In this document: piece by piece, positions 56,502 to 63,746 of the stretch
Layout: each line of letters starts with the position of its first letter
Position numbering within the stretch: position 1 is the first letter of the stretch
Assembly (NCBI RefSeq): GCF_900111515.1
Contig: NZ_FOHS01000002.1
Span: 868,001 to 932,000, forward strand
Reading direction: 5' to 3'
From: Hymenobacter actinosclerus
GTDB taxonomy: Bacteria > Bacteroidota > Bacteroidia > Cytophagales > Hymenobacteraceae
Length of the DNA stretch: 64,000 nt
Notes under the pieces: generated by a model
Databases searched by the model: none
The model's input: the letters and a program-made list of their open reading frames with translations, nothing else
What the model was told of the DNA's origin: nothing
Made by a program: the position numbers and the translations under genes

Positions 56502-57308
56502 CTACAACTTAAAATCCGGCTCCTCCTTGCGGAAGTGCTTGAGCACGAGCTTATCGGCCAGACCGGGGAGCAGGCGGTTGAGCCAGACGGTAAGCTTGCC
56601 CTGGCTGGTCAGAACCAGGTCGCGGCGGCGCTGTTGCACGGCGCTCAGCAGGTGGCGGGCCACTTCCTCGCTGCTCATCATGGCCCCCTCGTCGCGGGGC
56701 GACTCGCCCTGGGCTTTGCCATCGGCGGCCAGGGCCACGTTGCGGATGTTGGAGGCCGTGAAGCCCGGGCAGGCCAGCAGCACGTGCACGCCCTGGGGCA
56801 GCAGCTCGGTACGCAAGGCCTCCAGGAAGCCGTGCATGGCGAATTTGGAAGCCGAATAGCCCGTGCGCCCCGGCAGCCCTCGGTACCCCGCAATGCTGCT
56901 GATGCCCACAATCGAGCCCTTAGACGCCGTAACGTAGGGCAGCGCGAACTTGGTGGCGTACAGGGTGCCGAAAAAGTTGGTCTGCATCAGCTGCCGAATT
57001 ACGTCGAGGTCGGCATCCCGAAACAGGGCCCGCATGCTGATACCGGCGTTGTTAATCAGCACATCGAGCCCCCCAAACGCGGCCACCGTTTCAGCCACGG
57101 CGCGCGCCGAGTCGGCCTCCACGCCCACATCGGCCCGGATGGCCAGGTGCGCCACGCCCAGCGCCGCCAGCTCGGCGGCCGTTTCGGCCAGCCGCGCCTC
57201 GTTGCGGCCCGTGATGGCCACTTTGGCCCCCGCCCGGCCAAACTCCAGGGCCGTAGCCCGGCCAATACCCGAGGTGCCCCCCGTAATCAGCACTACTTTA
57301 TCTCTCAT
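56502..57308 (-). CDS. SDR-family oxidoreductase
   Basis: A 268-aa classical short-chain dehydrogenase. The cofactor motif is ITGGTSGIGRA (8-18), then NNAGIS and the catalytic SSIAGYRGLPGRTGYSASK (Ser, Tyr, Lys). The C-terminal tail is basic and ends KHFRKEEPDFKL, typical of bacterial SDRs linked to lipid metabolism. Substrate is unknown. ATG 57308 is used; a GTG at 57314 lies inside the adjoining rep-D repeat. Confidence 0.9.
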   Translation of the reverse strand: MRDKVVLITGGTSGIGRATALEFGRAGAKVAITGRNEARLAETAAELAALGVAHLAIRADVGVEADSARAVAETVAAFGGLDVLINNAGISMRALFRDADLDVIRQLMQTNFFGTLYATKFALPYVTASKGSIVGISSIAGYRGLPGRTGYSASKFAMHGFLEALRTELLPQGVHVLLACPGFTASNIRNVALAADGKAQGESPRDEGAMMSSEEVARHLLSAVQQRRRDLVLTSQGKLTVWLNRLLPGLADKLVLKHFRKEEPDFKL

Positions 57309-57538
57309 GATCACGGATTAGCACGGATTTTAGCGGATTTCACGGATTTTGTAGCTGGCCTCGTTGGACGGCCGACTCAGCCGCAAAATTCACAAATTCC
57401 GGACTAATCAGCGCCCGGCTGCAAAATCCACGAAGTCAGCACCGCCAACGCCCGGCTACAAAATCCGTGAGATTAGGGCCGCCAACAGCCGGCTACAAAA
57501 TCCACGAAATCCGTTAAAATCCGTGCTAATCCGTGATC
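57309..57538. repeat. rep-D divergent array between the SDR gene and rlmD
   Basis: ATCACGGATTAGCACGG / ATTTTAGCGG / ATTTCACGG words (57309-57355) face inverted copies ending ATCCGTGCTAATCCGTGATC (57538). The inner part holds about three tandem units of CGCCCGGCTACAAAATCC-type sequence (57410-57515). It touches the SDR start on one side and the rlmD -7 element on the other. Confidence 0.8.
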
Positions 57539-57546
57539 TATCTTTG
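57539..57546 (+). promoter_or_regulatory. -7 element TATCTTTG for rlmD
   Basis: Perfect TAnnTTTG ending 4 nt before GTG 57551 and starting one base after the rep-D array, which would therefore supply the -33 region. Confidence 0.65.
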
Positions 57547-57550
57547 CAGG

Positions 57551-58969
57551 GTGAGAAAATCAGTGAAGAACATTCCGGCGGAGCTGCTCCGCGAAGTCGA
57601 GATTACCGACATGGTGGCCGAGGGCAAGTGCCTGGTGCGCCGCGAGAATCTGGTGATATTTGTAACCCAGGTGGCGCCCGGCGACGTGGTGGACCTGCGC
57701 GTGACCAAGGCCAAGAAGAACTTCCTGGAGGCCGTACCCACCCGGTTTCATAAGTACTCCGAGCTGCGCGTGACGCCGTTCTGCGAGCATTTCGGCACCT
57801 GCGGGGGCTGCAAGTGGCAGCATCTGGGCTACGACACCCAGCTGAAGTTCAAGCACCAGCAGGTGGCCGACACCTTGCAGCGCATCGGCAAGGTGGCGCT
57901 GCCCGACATCCTGCCCATCGCGCCCTCGCCCGACCAGACCTACTACCGCAACAAGCTCGAATTTACCTTCAGCCACAACGGCTGGCTGACCAACGAGCAG
58001 ATTGCCAGCGGCCACGACTACGAGCGGCGCGTGCTGGGCTTCCACACGCCCGGCCGCTTCGATAAGATTCTGGACGTGCACCATTGCTGGCTCCAGCCCG
58101 ACCCCAGCAACCAGATCCGGCTGGCCGTGCGCGACTACGCCCTGGAGCACGAACTGCCTTTCAATAACCTGGTAACCCAGGAGGGCTTCCTGCGCAACCT
58201 CATCATCCGCACGGCCAACACCGGCGATTTGATGGTGATTTTGCAGTGCTACTACGCCCACGAGGCGCTGGTGCCGCTACTCGATTTCCTGGCCGAGCGG
58301 TTCCCGCAAATCACCTCGCTCAACTACGTGCTCAACGACAAGGGCAACGAAACCTTCAACGACCTGGAGGTGGTGTGCTACAAGGGCGAGCCGCACATCC
58401 ACGAGGAAATGGAGGGCCTGCGCTTCCGGGTGGGGCCGAAATCGTTCTACCAGACCAACTCGGAGGGCGCCTACAACCTCTACAAAATCACCCGCGACTT
58501 CGCCCGGCTCACCGGCTCGGAGTTGGTCTACGACCTCTACACCGGGGCCGGCACCATCGCCAACTTCGTGGCCCGCCAGGCCCGCCACGTGGTGGGCGTC
58601 GAGTACGTCGAGTCGGCGGTGCAGGACGCCTATATAAATTCCGAAATCAACGGCACGACCAACACCGAGTTCTACGCCGGCGACATGAAGGATGTGCTCA
58701 ACGCCGAGTTCATCCAGCAGCACGGCCGCCCCGACGTCGTCATCACCGACCCGCCCCGCGCCGGCATGCACCCCGATGTAGTGGCCCGCCTGCTCGAAAT
58801 GCGCGCCCCCCGCATCGTCTACGTCAGCTGCAACCCCGCCACCCAGGCCCGGGATTTGGAGCTACTGGACGCCGCGTATCAGGTGGTGCGCGTGCAGCCG
58901 GTAGATATGTTCCCGCACACCCACCACGTGGAAAATGTGGTATTGCTGGAGTTGCGGCAGGAATTGTAG
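57551..58969 (+). CDS. rlmD: 23S rRNA (uracil-C5)-methyltransferase RlmD
   Basis: A 472-aa TrmA/RlmD-family enzyme: TRAM domain at the N-terminus, iron-sulfur cysteines in FCEHFGTCGGCKWQHLGYD, SAM-binding VYDLYTGAGTIANF, and catalytic DPPRAGMH / YVSCNPATQARD with the nucleophilic Cys. It methylates U1939 (E. coli numbering) of 23S rRNA. GTG 57551 is chosen because the -7 element covers the upstream GTG 57533 frame. Two partial copies of its 3' end occur downstream at 60168 and 60777. Confidence 0.93.
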   Translation: MRKSVKNIPAELLREVEITDMVAEGKCLVRRENLVIFVTQVAPGDVVDLRVTKAKKNFLEAVPTRFHKYSELRVTPFCEHFGTCGGCKWQHLGYDTQLKFKHQQVADTLQRIGKVALPDILPIAPSPDQTYYRNKLEFTFSHNGWLTNEQIASGHDYERRVLGFHTPGRFDKILDVHHCWLQPDPSNQIRLAVRDYALEHELPFNNLVTQEGFLRNLIIRTANTGDLMVILQCYYAHEALVPLLDFLAERFPQITSLNYVLNDKGNETFNDLEVVCYKGEPHIHEEMEGLRFRVGPKSFYQTNSEGAYNLYKITRDFARLTGSELVYDLYTGAGTIANFVARQARHVVGVEYVESAVQDAYINSEINGTTNTEFYAGDMKDVLNAEFIQQHGRPDVVITDPPRAGMHPDVVARLLEMRAPRIVYVSCNPATQARDLELLDAAYQVVRVQPVDMFPHTHHVENVVLLELRQEL

Positions 58970-58972
58970 TGG

Positions 58973-59007
58973 CTGACTGCCTGGCCAGGCAGTCAGTTCT
59001 GCGCTTT
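58973..59007 (+). terminator. Terminator after rlmD
   Basis: A 24-bp perfect palindrome (CTGACTGCCTGG and its complement) followed by TTCTGCGC and seven T residues. It lies 3 nt after the rlmD stop. Confidence 0.85.
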
Positions 59008-59044
59008 TTTTACAGCTTGCCAAAATTCTACACTTCTTCCCTTC

Positions 59045-60166
59045 ATGCGCAGAATTACCTACCTGGATAGTGTGCGCGGCTTGGCCGCATTTGCCGTGCT
59101 GGTGTACCATTTTATCGGCTGGCGCTGGGCCGAAACGCTGGAGTATAAGTTAGGGGCCATGCTGTTTAATGGCAGCGATGCAGTATCGCTGTTTTTTGTG
59201 TTGAGCGGGCTGGTTTTATCCTGGAAATATTTTCATCCCGATGAGTCGGCACCCATTACCGGCGAAACCTACCGGGCTTATATCGTAAACCGGATCGTGC
59301 GGCTGTACGTGCCGTTTCTGGCGGCGCTAAGCATTTACTACCTGTATAATCACCGCCACGAGCCACTGGGCCTAATTGCATCCGACCTGTTCACCAATAC
59401 GCACCACTGGGTGGAAGAGGCGCTACTGATTCGGGGTAAGCACGATAACTACATCCCGGCCTGGACGCTGGAAGCCGAAATGGCAGGGTCGGTTTTCGTG
59501 CCCTTCCTGGTTTTGTTGCTGCGCTACAGTCGCCAGCTGTTTGTTGCCCTCATGCTAGGTATCCTGGTATTGGGGTCGGCATTCGTATTCGGGATTATCC
59601 AGCACTTTTGCCTGGGCATGCTGCTGGCGTACTTTTTCAAAAAAATTGAAGCGTACGACACGCGCCAAACATGGTGGTACCGCTACCGGTTTGGGCTGTA
59701 TGCGCTGGTGCTGGTGCTGTTCTCTATTCGGCACATAACCCGCATTTTCCCCATCGGCGAAATTGGTAATTACTGGTTAGGGCTGCTCCGCCTCGACTTG
59801 TTTCATATTACCGGGGTGGCCTCATTCCTGATGCTCGCCTATCTTATTAACAGTCCCCGCCTCCAGCATTTTTTCACCAGCCGGGTATTTCTGTTTCTTG
59901 GGCGTATTTCGTACAGTCTGTACCTGGTGCACTGGTTTTTCGTGGTGTACGTTATGGAACACTGGGATAAGCTGGCTGAAAAATTAGGGACCAATCCCAC
60001 GCAAACCTTCTGGATTTTGCTGGCTGGTACCGTAACCGCTACGCTGGCAGGCGCTACCGCGTTCAATATCCTCATCGAGCGCCCCGCCATCCGCTGGGGC
60101 CGCCGGGTTTCCGATAGATTCACCCCCGTTTCTGTTTCAGTGCCTCACGCCTCGTTGCAGCAATAA
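59045..60166 (+). CDS. Acyltransferase family 3 membrane protein (OafA/YrhL-like)
   Basis: A 373-aa protein with about ten TM helices and the N-terminal signature YLDSVRGLAAFAVLVYHF (His). Family members O-acylate sugars of surface polysaccharides or lipids. Composition is a little more AT-rich than rlmD. Its stop is followed after 1 nt by a fragment matching the 3' end of rlmD, so it is read here as the first cargo gene of the mosaic locus. Confidence 0.9.
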   Translation: MRRITYLDSVRGLAAFAVLVYHFIGWRWAETLEYKLGAMLFNGSDAVSLFFVLSGLVLSWKYFHPDESAPITGETYRAYIVNRIVRLYVPFLAALSIYYLYNHRHEPLGLIASDLFTNTHHWVEEALLIRGKHDNYIPAWTLEAEMAGSVFVPFLVLLLRYSRQLFVALMLGILVLGSAFVFGIIQHFCLGMLLAYFFKKIEAYDTRQTWWYRYRFGLYALVLVLFSIRHITRIFPIGEIGNYWLGLLRLDLFHITGVASFLMLAYLINSPRLQHFFTSRVFLFLGRISYSLYLVHWFFVVYVMEHWDKLAEKLGTNPTQTFWILLAGTVTATLAGATAFNILIERPAIRWGRRVSDRFTPVSVSVPHASLQQ

Positions 60167-60167
60167 G

Positions 60168-60290
60168 CCAACTTCGGTCCGCAACGTGGAGCAGCTGGCC
60201 AGGGCGTACCAGGTAGTGTGGGTGCAGCCGGTGGATATGTTCCTGCACGCCCAACACGTGGAAAACGTAGTGCTGCTGGAGTTGCGGTAG
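60168..60290 (+). pseudogene. Copy of the rlmD 3' end (fragment 1)
   Basis: In frame with its TAG it encodes an RlmD-like tail: AYQVVWVQPVDMF, then HVENVVLLELR and a stop. The true gene has AYQVVRVQPVDMF and HVENVVLLELRQEL. Most nucleotide differences are silent third-position changes, so the fragment seems to come from a diverged rlmD allele rather than from decay in place. Confidence 0.85.
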
Positions 60291-60307
60291 TATCAGAACT
60301 CAACACT

Positions 60308-60703
60308 ATGATTTACAGAGCAATACTCCCCTTGGTGATAATAAATTACTATGTGTATAGCTTTTACCAGAGGTGGTACAGTGACCCAGTTGCCCATGCG
60401 GTTCAGGTAACAGCACTTCTTTTCTTTATAAATATCGTTATGGTACTCTCTATCGTGGGCAGTACGCCTTTACTAGTCCCTAATGGCAACTATTATACTT
60501 ACACTTTTCCATTGTTATTCATGTTAATTATTCTTAATTATTTTCTAATCTATAGAAAGGATAAACATCACCATTATTTCTCCACTATTTCTCACGGTAC
60601 AGCAAAACAAATAGCACAACGAATCGTATTTTTCGCTTGCTATTTTTCCATTACTATCATTCCTGTAGCTCTACTACTATTTGATAAACTCACCGAGAAT
60701 TGA
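60308..60703 (+). CDS. AT-rich membrane protein, unknown function (cargo)
   Basis: A 131-aa protein with about four TM segments (for example VQVTALLFFINIVMVLSIVG and YTFPLLFMLIILNYFLIY) and a cytoplasmic loop rich in Lys/His. Strongly AT-rich against GC-rich surroundings. It is bracketed by an rlmD tail fragment (18 nt upstream) and a copied head of the 61253 gene (4 nt downstream). ATG 60308 is used; the upstream frame translates the fragment out of frame. No family recognised. Confidence 0.7.
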   Translation: MIYRAILPLVIINYYVYSFYQRWYSDPVAHAVQVTALLFFINIVMVLSIVGSTPLLVPNGNYYTYTFPLLFMLIILNYFLIYRKDKHHHYFSTISHGTAKQIAQRIVFFACYFSITIIPVALLLFDKLTEN

Positions 60704-60707
60704 TTTC

Positions 60708-60776
60708 ATGGACTACACCAACGACCCCGAACTGAATGGCAAATACCTCGGCACCATCACCCAGATTATTACATAG
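60708..60776 (+). pseudogene. Copy of the 5' end of the 61253 gene
   Basis: The first 54 nt match the start of the gene at 61253 at 52 positions, both differences being silent (MDYTNDPELNGKYLGTIT). The frame then diverges and stops at TAG 60774-60776. It reads as a broken 5' fragment. Confidence 0.9.
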
Positions 60777-60842
60777 GTTCAGTTGGTGGGTATGTTCCTG
60801 CACACTTACCACATGGAGAATGTGCTATTGAAGTTACATTAC
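60777..60842 (+). pseudogene. Copy of the rlmD 3' end (fragment 2)
   Basis: The frame reads VQLVGMFLHTYHMENVLLKL against VQPVDMFPHTHHVENVVLLE of RlmD. More amino-acid changes than fragment 1, so it is older or from a more distant allele. Confidence 0.75.
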
Positions 60843-60847
60843 CTCTT

Positions 60848-61246
60848 ATGGCTATGAGAAACTATACATTAGCAGCCATTTATGCTTCGACGGCGGGCTG
60901 GCTTGTTGCTACAGCTGTATACGCCGCTGGCCACTTTTTTCTACGCGAAAGCCAAACTTTAGAAGCTATACAAATACTTACACCAATTACCTTGGTGATT
61001 TCCGCCTTGGCCAATATCTTTCTAGTTCAACTGCCTCGGTATTTTGTCAAGAAAGCCTTCTTCAAATTTGGTAGACTTGGCTTTGCTCTAATCTATTCTT
61101 TATGCGCATATGTTGTTTTTAGTCTACTCTTCGGCAGGAGTTTTGGACTAAATCCAATTGAGCAATTAACTTATCTTAATGCTGCTACTAATGGCTTTGT
61201 GCTTGGCTGGGTTTTCTACACTCTCTGGAAACCTGAACTGATTTAA
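60848..61246 (+). CDS. AT-rich membrane protein, unknown function (cargo)
   Basis: A 132-aa protein with four predicted TM helices (for example IYASTAGWLVATAVYAAGHF and LGFALIYSLCAYVVFSLLFG). AT-rich like the 60308 gene and similar in size and topology, but no clear sequence similarity is seen. It is flanked by rlmD tail fragment 2 (5 nt upstream) and the intact 61253 gene (6 nt downstream). Confidence 0.7.
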   Translation: MAMRNYTLAAIYASTAGWLVATAVYAAGHFFLRESQTLEAIQILTPITLVISALANIFLVQLPRYFVKKAFFKFGRLGFALIYSLCAYVVFSLLFGRSFGLNPIEQLTYLNAATNGFVLGWVFYTLWKPELI

Positions 61247-61252
61247 CCACCC

Positions 61253-61627
61253 ATGGATTACACCAACGACCCCGAACTGAACGGCAAATACCTCGGCACC
61301 ATCACCAAGGATTTCGCCACCGTTTCCGATACGCTCAGCGAAGCCTCCTCGCAAATCCGCAAGCGCGACATTTCCAAGTACCCCATCTTCGTGTTTGCCC
61401 GCCAGGAAGTGCCGCTGGGCGGCCTGCTCGTGAATGCCGACGAGCTGAACCTGGAGTGGCACGTTTTCGCCAGCTACCTGGAGCTGTTCGTGCAGCAGGG
61501 CATCATCAGCGAGGCCGGCATCGAGGCCTTCCAGCAAACCTACCGCGAGCCGAACGAGTACTGCTGCCTGTTCGTGCTCGACGAAGAGTTCACCAACTTC
61601 GTGTACATCCCTTATCCGGAAGACTAG
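61253..61627 (+). CDS. Conserved Bacteroidota protein, unknown function
   Basis: A 124-aa acidic soluble protein with DFATVSDTLSEASSQIRKRD, SKYPIFVFARQEVPLG and a C-terminal EYCCLFVLDEEFTNFVYIPY. From memory, similar proteins of this size are widespread in Bacteroidota; their function is not known to me. GC-rich and well kept, so it was probably the original neighbour of rlmD. Its TAG stop is the first part of a rep-M repeat. Confidence 0.82.
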   Translation: MDYTNDPELNGKYLGTITKDFATVSDTLSEASSQIRKRDISKYPIFVFARQEVPLGGLLVNADELNLEWHVFASYLELFVQQGIISEAGIEAFQQTYREPNEYCCLFVLDEEFTNFVYIPYPED

Positions 61628-61740
61628 ATCACAGATGTTGCAGATAAAAAGGATAACGCAGATTCGTTCTAACTGAAAATTAACAGCTTTCACTAGAACG
61701 AATCTGCGGCATCCCTTTTATCTGCACCATCTGTGATTAA
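61627..61740. repeat. rep-M palindromic repeat
   Basis: GATCACAGATGTTGCAGATA, AAAAGG and CGCAGATTCGTTCTA on the left face TAGAACGAATCTGCG, CCCTTTTATCTGC and ATCTGTGATTA on the right. It links the stops of two convergent genes; the thiL stop lies inside the right arm. Confidence 0.8.
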
Positions 61741-62756
61741 AAGTGGCTGAACCCTTGGGCCCGCAACGGCACGGGCTGGCCGGCTTTGGTGATGAGGTTG
61801 GCGCCTTCGTTCTTCTCGACCATGTGGCCGATGATGGTGATGTCGGGGTGGTTTTTGAGCTTGGCGTGGTCGGCGAGCGGGACGGTGAACAGCAGCTCGT
61901 AGTCTTCGCCGCCGTTGAGCATGCACATGATGGGGTCGAGGTTGAACTCGTTGGCCACTTCGAGGGTGGGGTTGGCGATGGGCAGGTTTTCGGTGAAGAT
62001 GCGGGCGCCGGTGCCGCTGGCCTGGCACAGGTGCAGCACTTCGGAGGCCAGCCCGTCCGATACGTCAATCATGCTGGTGGGCACCACGCCCAATTCGCGC
62101 AGCTCGTGGATGACGTCCATGCGGGCCTCGGGGCGCAGCTGGCGCTGGAGCACGTAGGGATATTTGCTTAGCTCGGGCTGGGATTCGGGGTCGGCCTGCC
62201 AGACCTGCTTTTCGCGCTCCAGCACCTGCAGGCCCAGGTAAGCGCCGCCCAGGTCGCCGGTGACGCACAGCAAATCGTTGGGGCCGGCCCCGCTGCGGCG
62301 CACGGCCTGGCCGGCGGTTACCTGGCCCAGGGCCGTAACGCTGATGGTGAGGCCGGCACGGCTGCCGGTGGTGTCGCCGCCCACCAAATCAACGTTGTAG
62401 GCCTCGCAGGCCAGCTTTACGCCCTCGAACAGCTCCTCCACGGCTTCTACTGTAAAGCGTGGCGGAATGCTCACTGCCACTACAATCTGGGTGGGCAGCG
62501 CGTTCATGGCGGCAATATCCGACACGTTGACGGCCACGGCCTTGTAGCCCAGGTGCTTGAGCGGGCAGAAGGTAAGGTCGAAGTGGATGCCTTCGACCAA
62601 CAAGTCGGTGCTGATGACCAGCTCCTGCCCGGCGGGCGGGGCCAGAATGGCGGCATCGTCGCCGATGCCCAGGATGGTGCTGGGCTGGGTGAGTTCTACG
62701 GTTTGCTGGATGCGGCCAATCAGGCCGAACTCGCCGAGTTTGTCGAGGGATGTCAT
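61737..62756 (-). CDS. thiL: Thiamine-phosphate kinase
   Basis: A 339-aa ThiL of the PurM/AIR-synthase fold: EFGLIGRIQQTV at the start, GIGDDAAIL, STDLLVEGIHFDLTF, VNVSDIAAMNA, GDTTGS and DVSDGLASEVLH. It phosphorylates thiamine phosphate to thiamine diphosphate, the cofactor of the transketolase found earlier in the window. ATG 62756 is chosen because the upstream frame translates a rep-B repeat and the promoter. The leader of 74 nt contains that repeat. Confidence 0.95.
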   Translation of the reverse strand: MTSLDKLGEFGLIGRIQQTVELTQPSTILGIGDDAAILAPPAGQELVISTDLLVEGIHFDLTFCPLKHLGYKAVAVNVSDIAAMNALPTQIVVAVSIPPRFTVEAVEELFEGVKLACEAYNVDLVGGDTTGSRAGLTISVTALGQVTAGQAVRRSGAGPNDLLCVTGDLGGAYLGLQVLEREKQVWQADPESQPELSKYPYVLQRQLRPEARMDVIHELRELGVVPTSMIDVSDGLASEVLHLCQASGTGARIFTENLPIANPTLEVANEFNLDPIMCMLNGGEDYELLFTVPLADHAKLKNHPDITIIGHMVEKNEGANLITKAGQPVPLRAQGFSHF

Positions 62757-62800
62757 AAATCGCTGATTTTCGCTGATTAATCGTGATTTCGCTGATTCGG
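62757..62800. repeat. rep-B repeat, copy 3, in the thiL leader
   Basis: Same words as at 5175-5219 (TCGCTGATTTTCGCTGATTA, ATCGTGATTTCGCTGATT). It starts at the base next to the thiL ATG. Confidence 0.7.
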
Positions 62801-62830
62801 GCGGCGCGGGGTGGCCCTTCGGCGCTAAGG

Positions 62831-62838
62831 CAAAGGTA
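62831..62838 (-). promoter_or_regulatory. -7 element TACCTTTG for thiL
   Basis: Perfect TAnnTTTG on the minus strand, 74 nt before the thiL ATG, with rep-B between the two. Confidence 0.6.
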
Positions 62839-62933
62839 CGCGGTGAGGGCAAGTGCGCTGGGTACCGTTGGGAGCGGGAGTTCAAAACCCTGACTGCTTG
62901 GCGGATAGTTCGGGGGTGGCGGCAAACTTTTCC

Positions 62934-62964
62934 TTGCTAACGAACGTTAGGCTTAGTACATTTG
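62934..62964 (+). promoter_or_regulatory. Promoter and operator of the TetR gene
   Basis: TTG (62934-62936), a 20-nt spacer, then TACATTTG (62957-62964): a full Bacteroidota -33/-7 pair. The spacer begins with the palindrome CTAACGAACGTTAG (62937-62950), arms CTAACG and CGTTAG, well placed for a repressor to block polymerase. Confidence 0.75.
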
Positions 62965-63006
62965 ACGCCCACTCCCGCCCGTTCCCTCTCCTGCTCGCCC
63001 GCTTCT

Positions 63007-63597
63007 ATGGAAACCGCTCTGCTTTCGCGCAAAGACCAGATTGACCAGACGGCCACGGCCCTGTTCCGGACCCGCGGCTTCGCGGCCACCAGCATGCGGG
63101 AGCTGGCTTCGGCCCTGGGCATGGAAGCGGGTAGCATCTACTCGCACATCCGCAGCAAAGAGGAGCTGCTGCACCGCATCTGCTTCCGGCTGGCCGACGA
63201 GTTTTTCGCTGGTTTCGACGAGGCCACCGCCGACGACGCACTGCCGGCCGCCCCACGCCTGCGCCGGGCCGTGGAAAGCCACGTGCGGGTGCTCACCACC
63301 GATTCGGCCGCTTCGGCCGTGTTTCTGCACGAGTGGCGCCACCTCTCCGAGCCGGCCCGCACCGAGTTTCTGGCTTTGCGCGAGCAGTACGAAGCCGGTT
63401 TCCGCAAACTGATTGCCCAGGGTGCGGCCGCAGGCGAGCTGTACGCCCCCGACCCGGCCTTTGCCGCCCTCACGCTGCTGGCCTCGCTTAACTGGCTGCC
63501 CAACTGGTACCGCCCCGGCGGTTCGCTCAGCACCGCCGACATTGCCCACCGCCTCGCCAACCAACTGCTGTTCGGGCTGGAAGTGCGGGGAAACTAG
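63007..63597 (+). CDS. TetR-family regulator, probable PaaR
   Basis: A 196-aa TetR/AcrR regulator. The N-terminal HTH reads FAATSMRELASALGMEAGSI followed by YSHIRSKEELLHRI. The C-terminal ligand domain is typical in length. It sits 149 nt upstream of paaA on the same strand, and its promoter carries a palindrome that fits PaaR-type operators. It is therefore a likely phenylacetyl-CoA-responsive repressor of paa genes that also controls itself. ATG 63007 is chosen because the longer frame starts inside the -7 element. Confidence 0.85.
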   Translation: METALLSRKDQIDQTATALFRTRGFAATSMRELASALGMEAGSIYSHIRSKEELLHRICFRLADEFFAGFDEATADDALPAAPRLRRAVESHVRVLTTDSAASAVFLHEWRHLSEPARTEFLALREQYEAGFRKLIAQGAAAGELYAPDPAFAALTLLASLNWLPNWYRPGGSLSTADIAHRLANQLLFGLEVRGN

Positions 63598-63600
63598 AAG

Positions 63601-63714
63601 TAAAAGAACGTCATTCAGAGCGTAGCGAAGAATCTCGCTCGCATACGTTGAATGCTAGCCGTTCCAATTACTTCATGCAAGATTCTTCGCTACGCTCTGA
63701 ATGACGTTCTTTTA
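63601..63714. repeat. rep-C palindromic repeat, copy 4
   Basis: TAAAAGAACGTCATTCAGAG and GTAGCGAAGAATCTCGC face GCAAGATTCTTCGCTAC and CTCTGAATGACGTTCTTTTA. The outer 38 nt pair almost perfectly. It separates tetR from paaA. Confidence 0.85.
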
Positions 63715-63746
63715 CTACCAAATACTCACCTCTAACTTCCCTAGAT

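Noticed and set aside
57384..57538. Tandem units in rep-D considered as a CRISPR array
   Set aside because: Only about three units, no unique spacers of constant length, no cas genes; the units grade into the flanking words.
60218..60307. N-terminal extension of the 60308 membrane protein
   Set aside because: This part is the rlmD tail fragment read in the wrong frame; the true start is ATG 60308.
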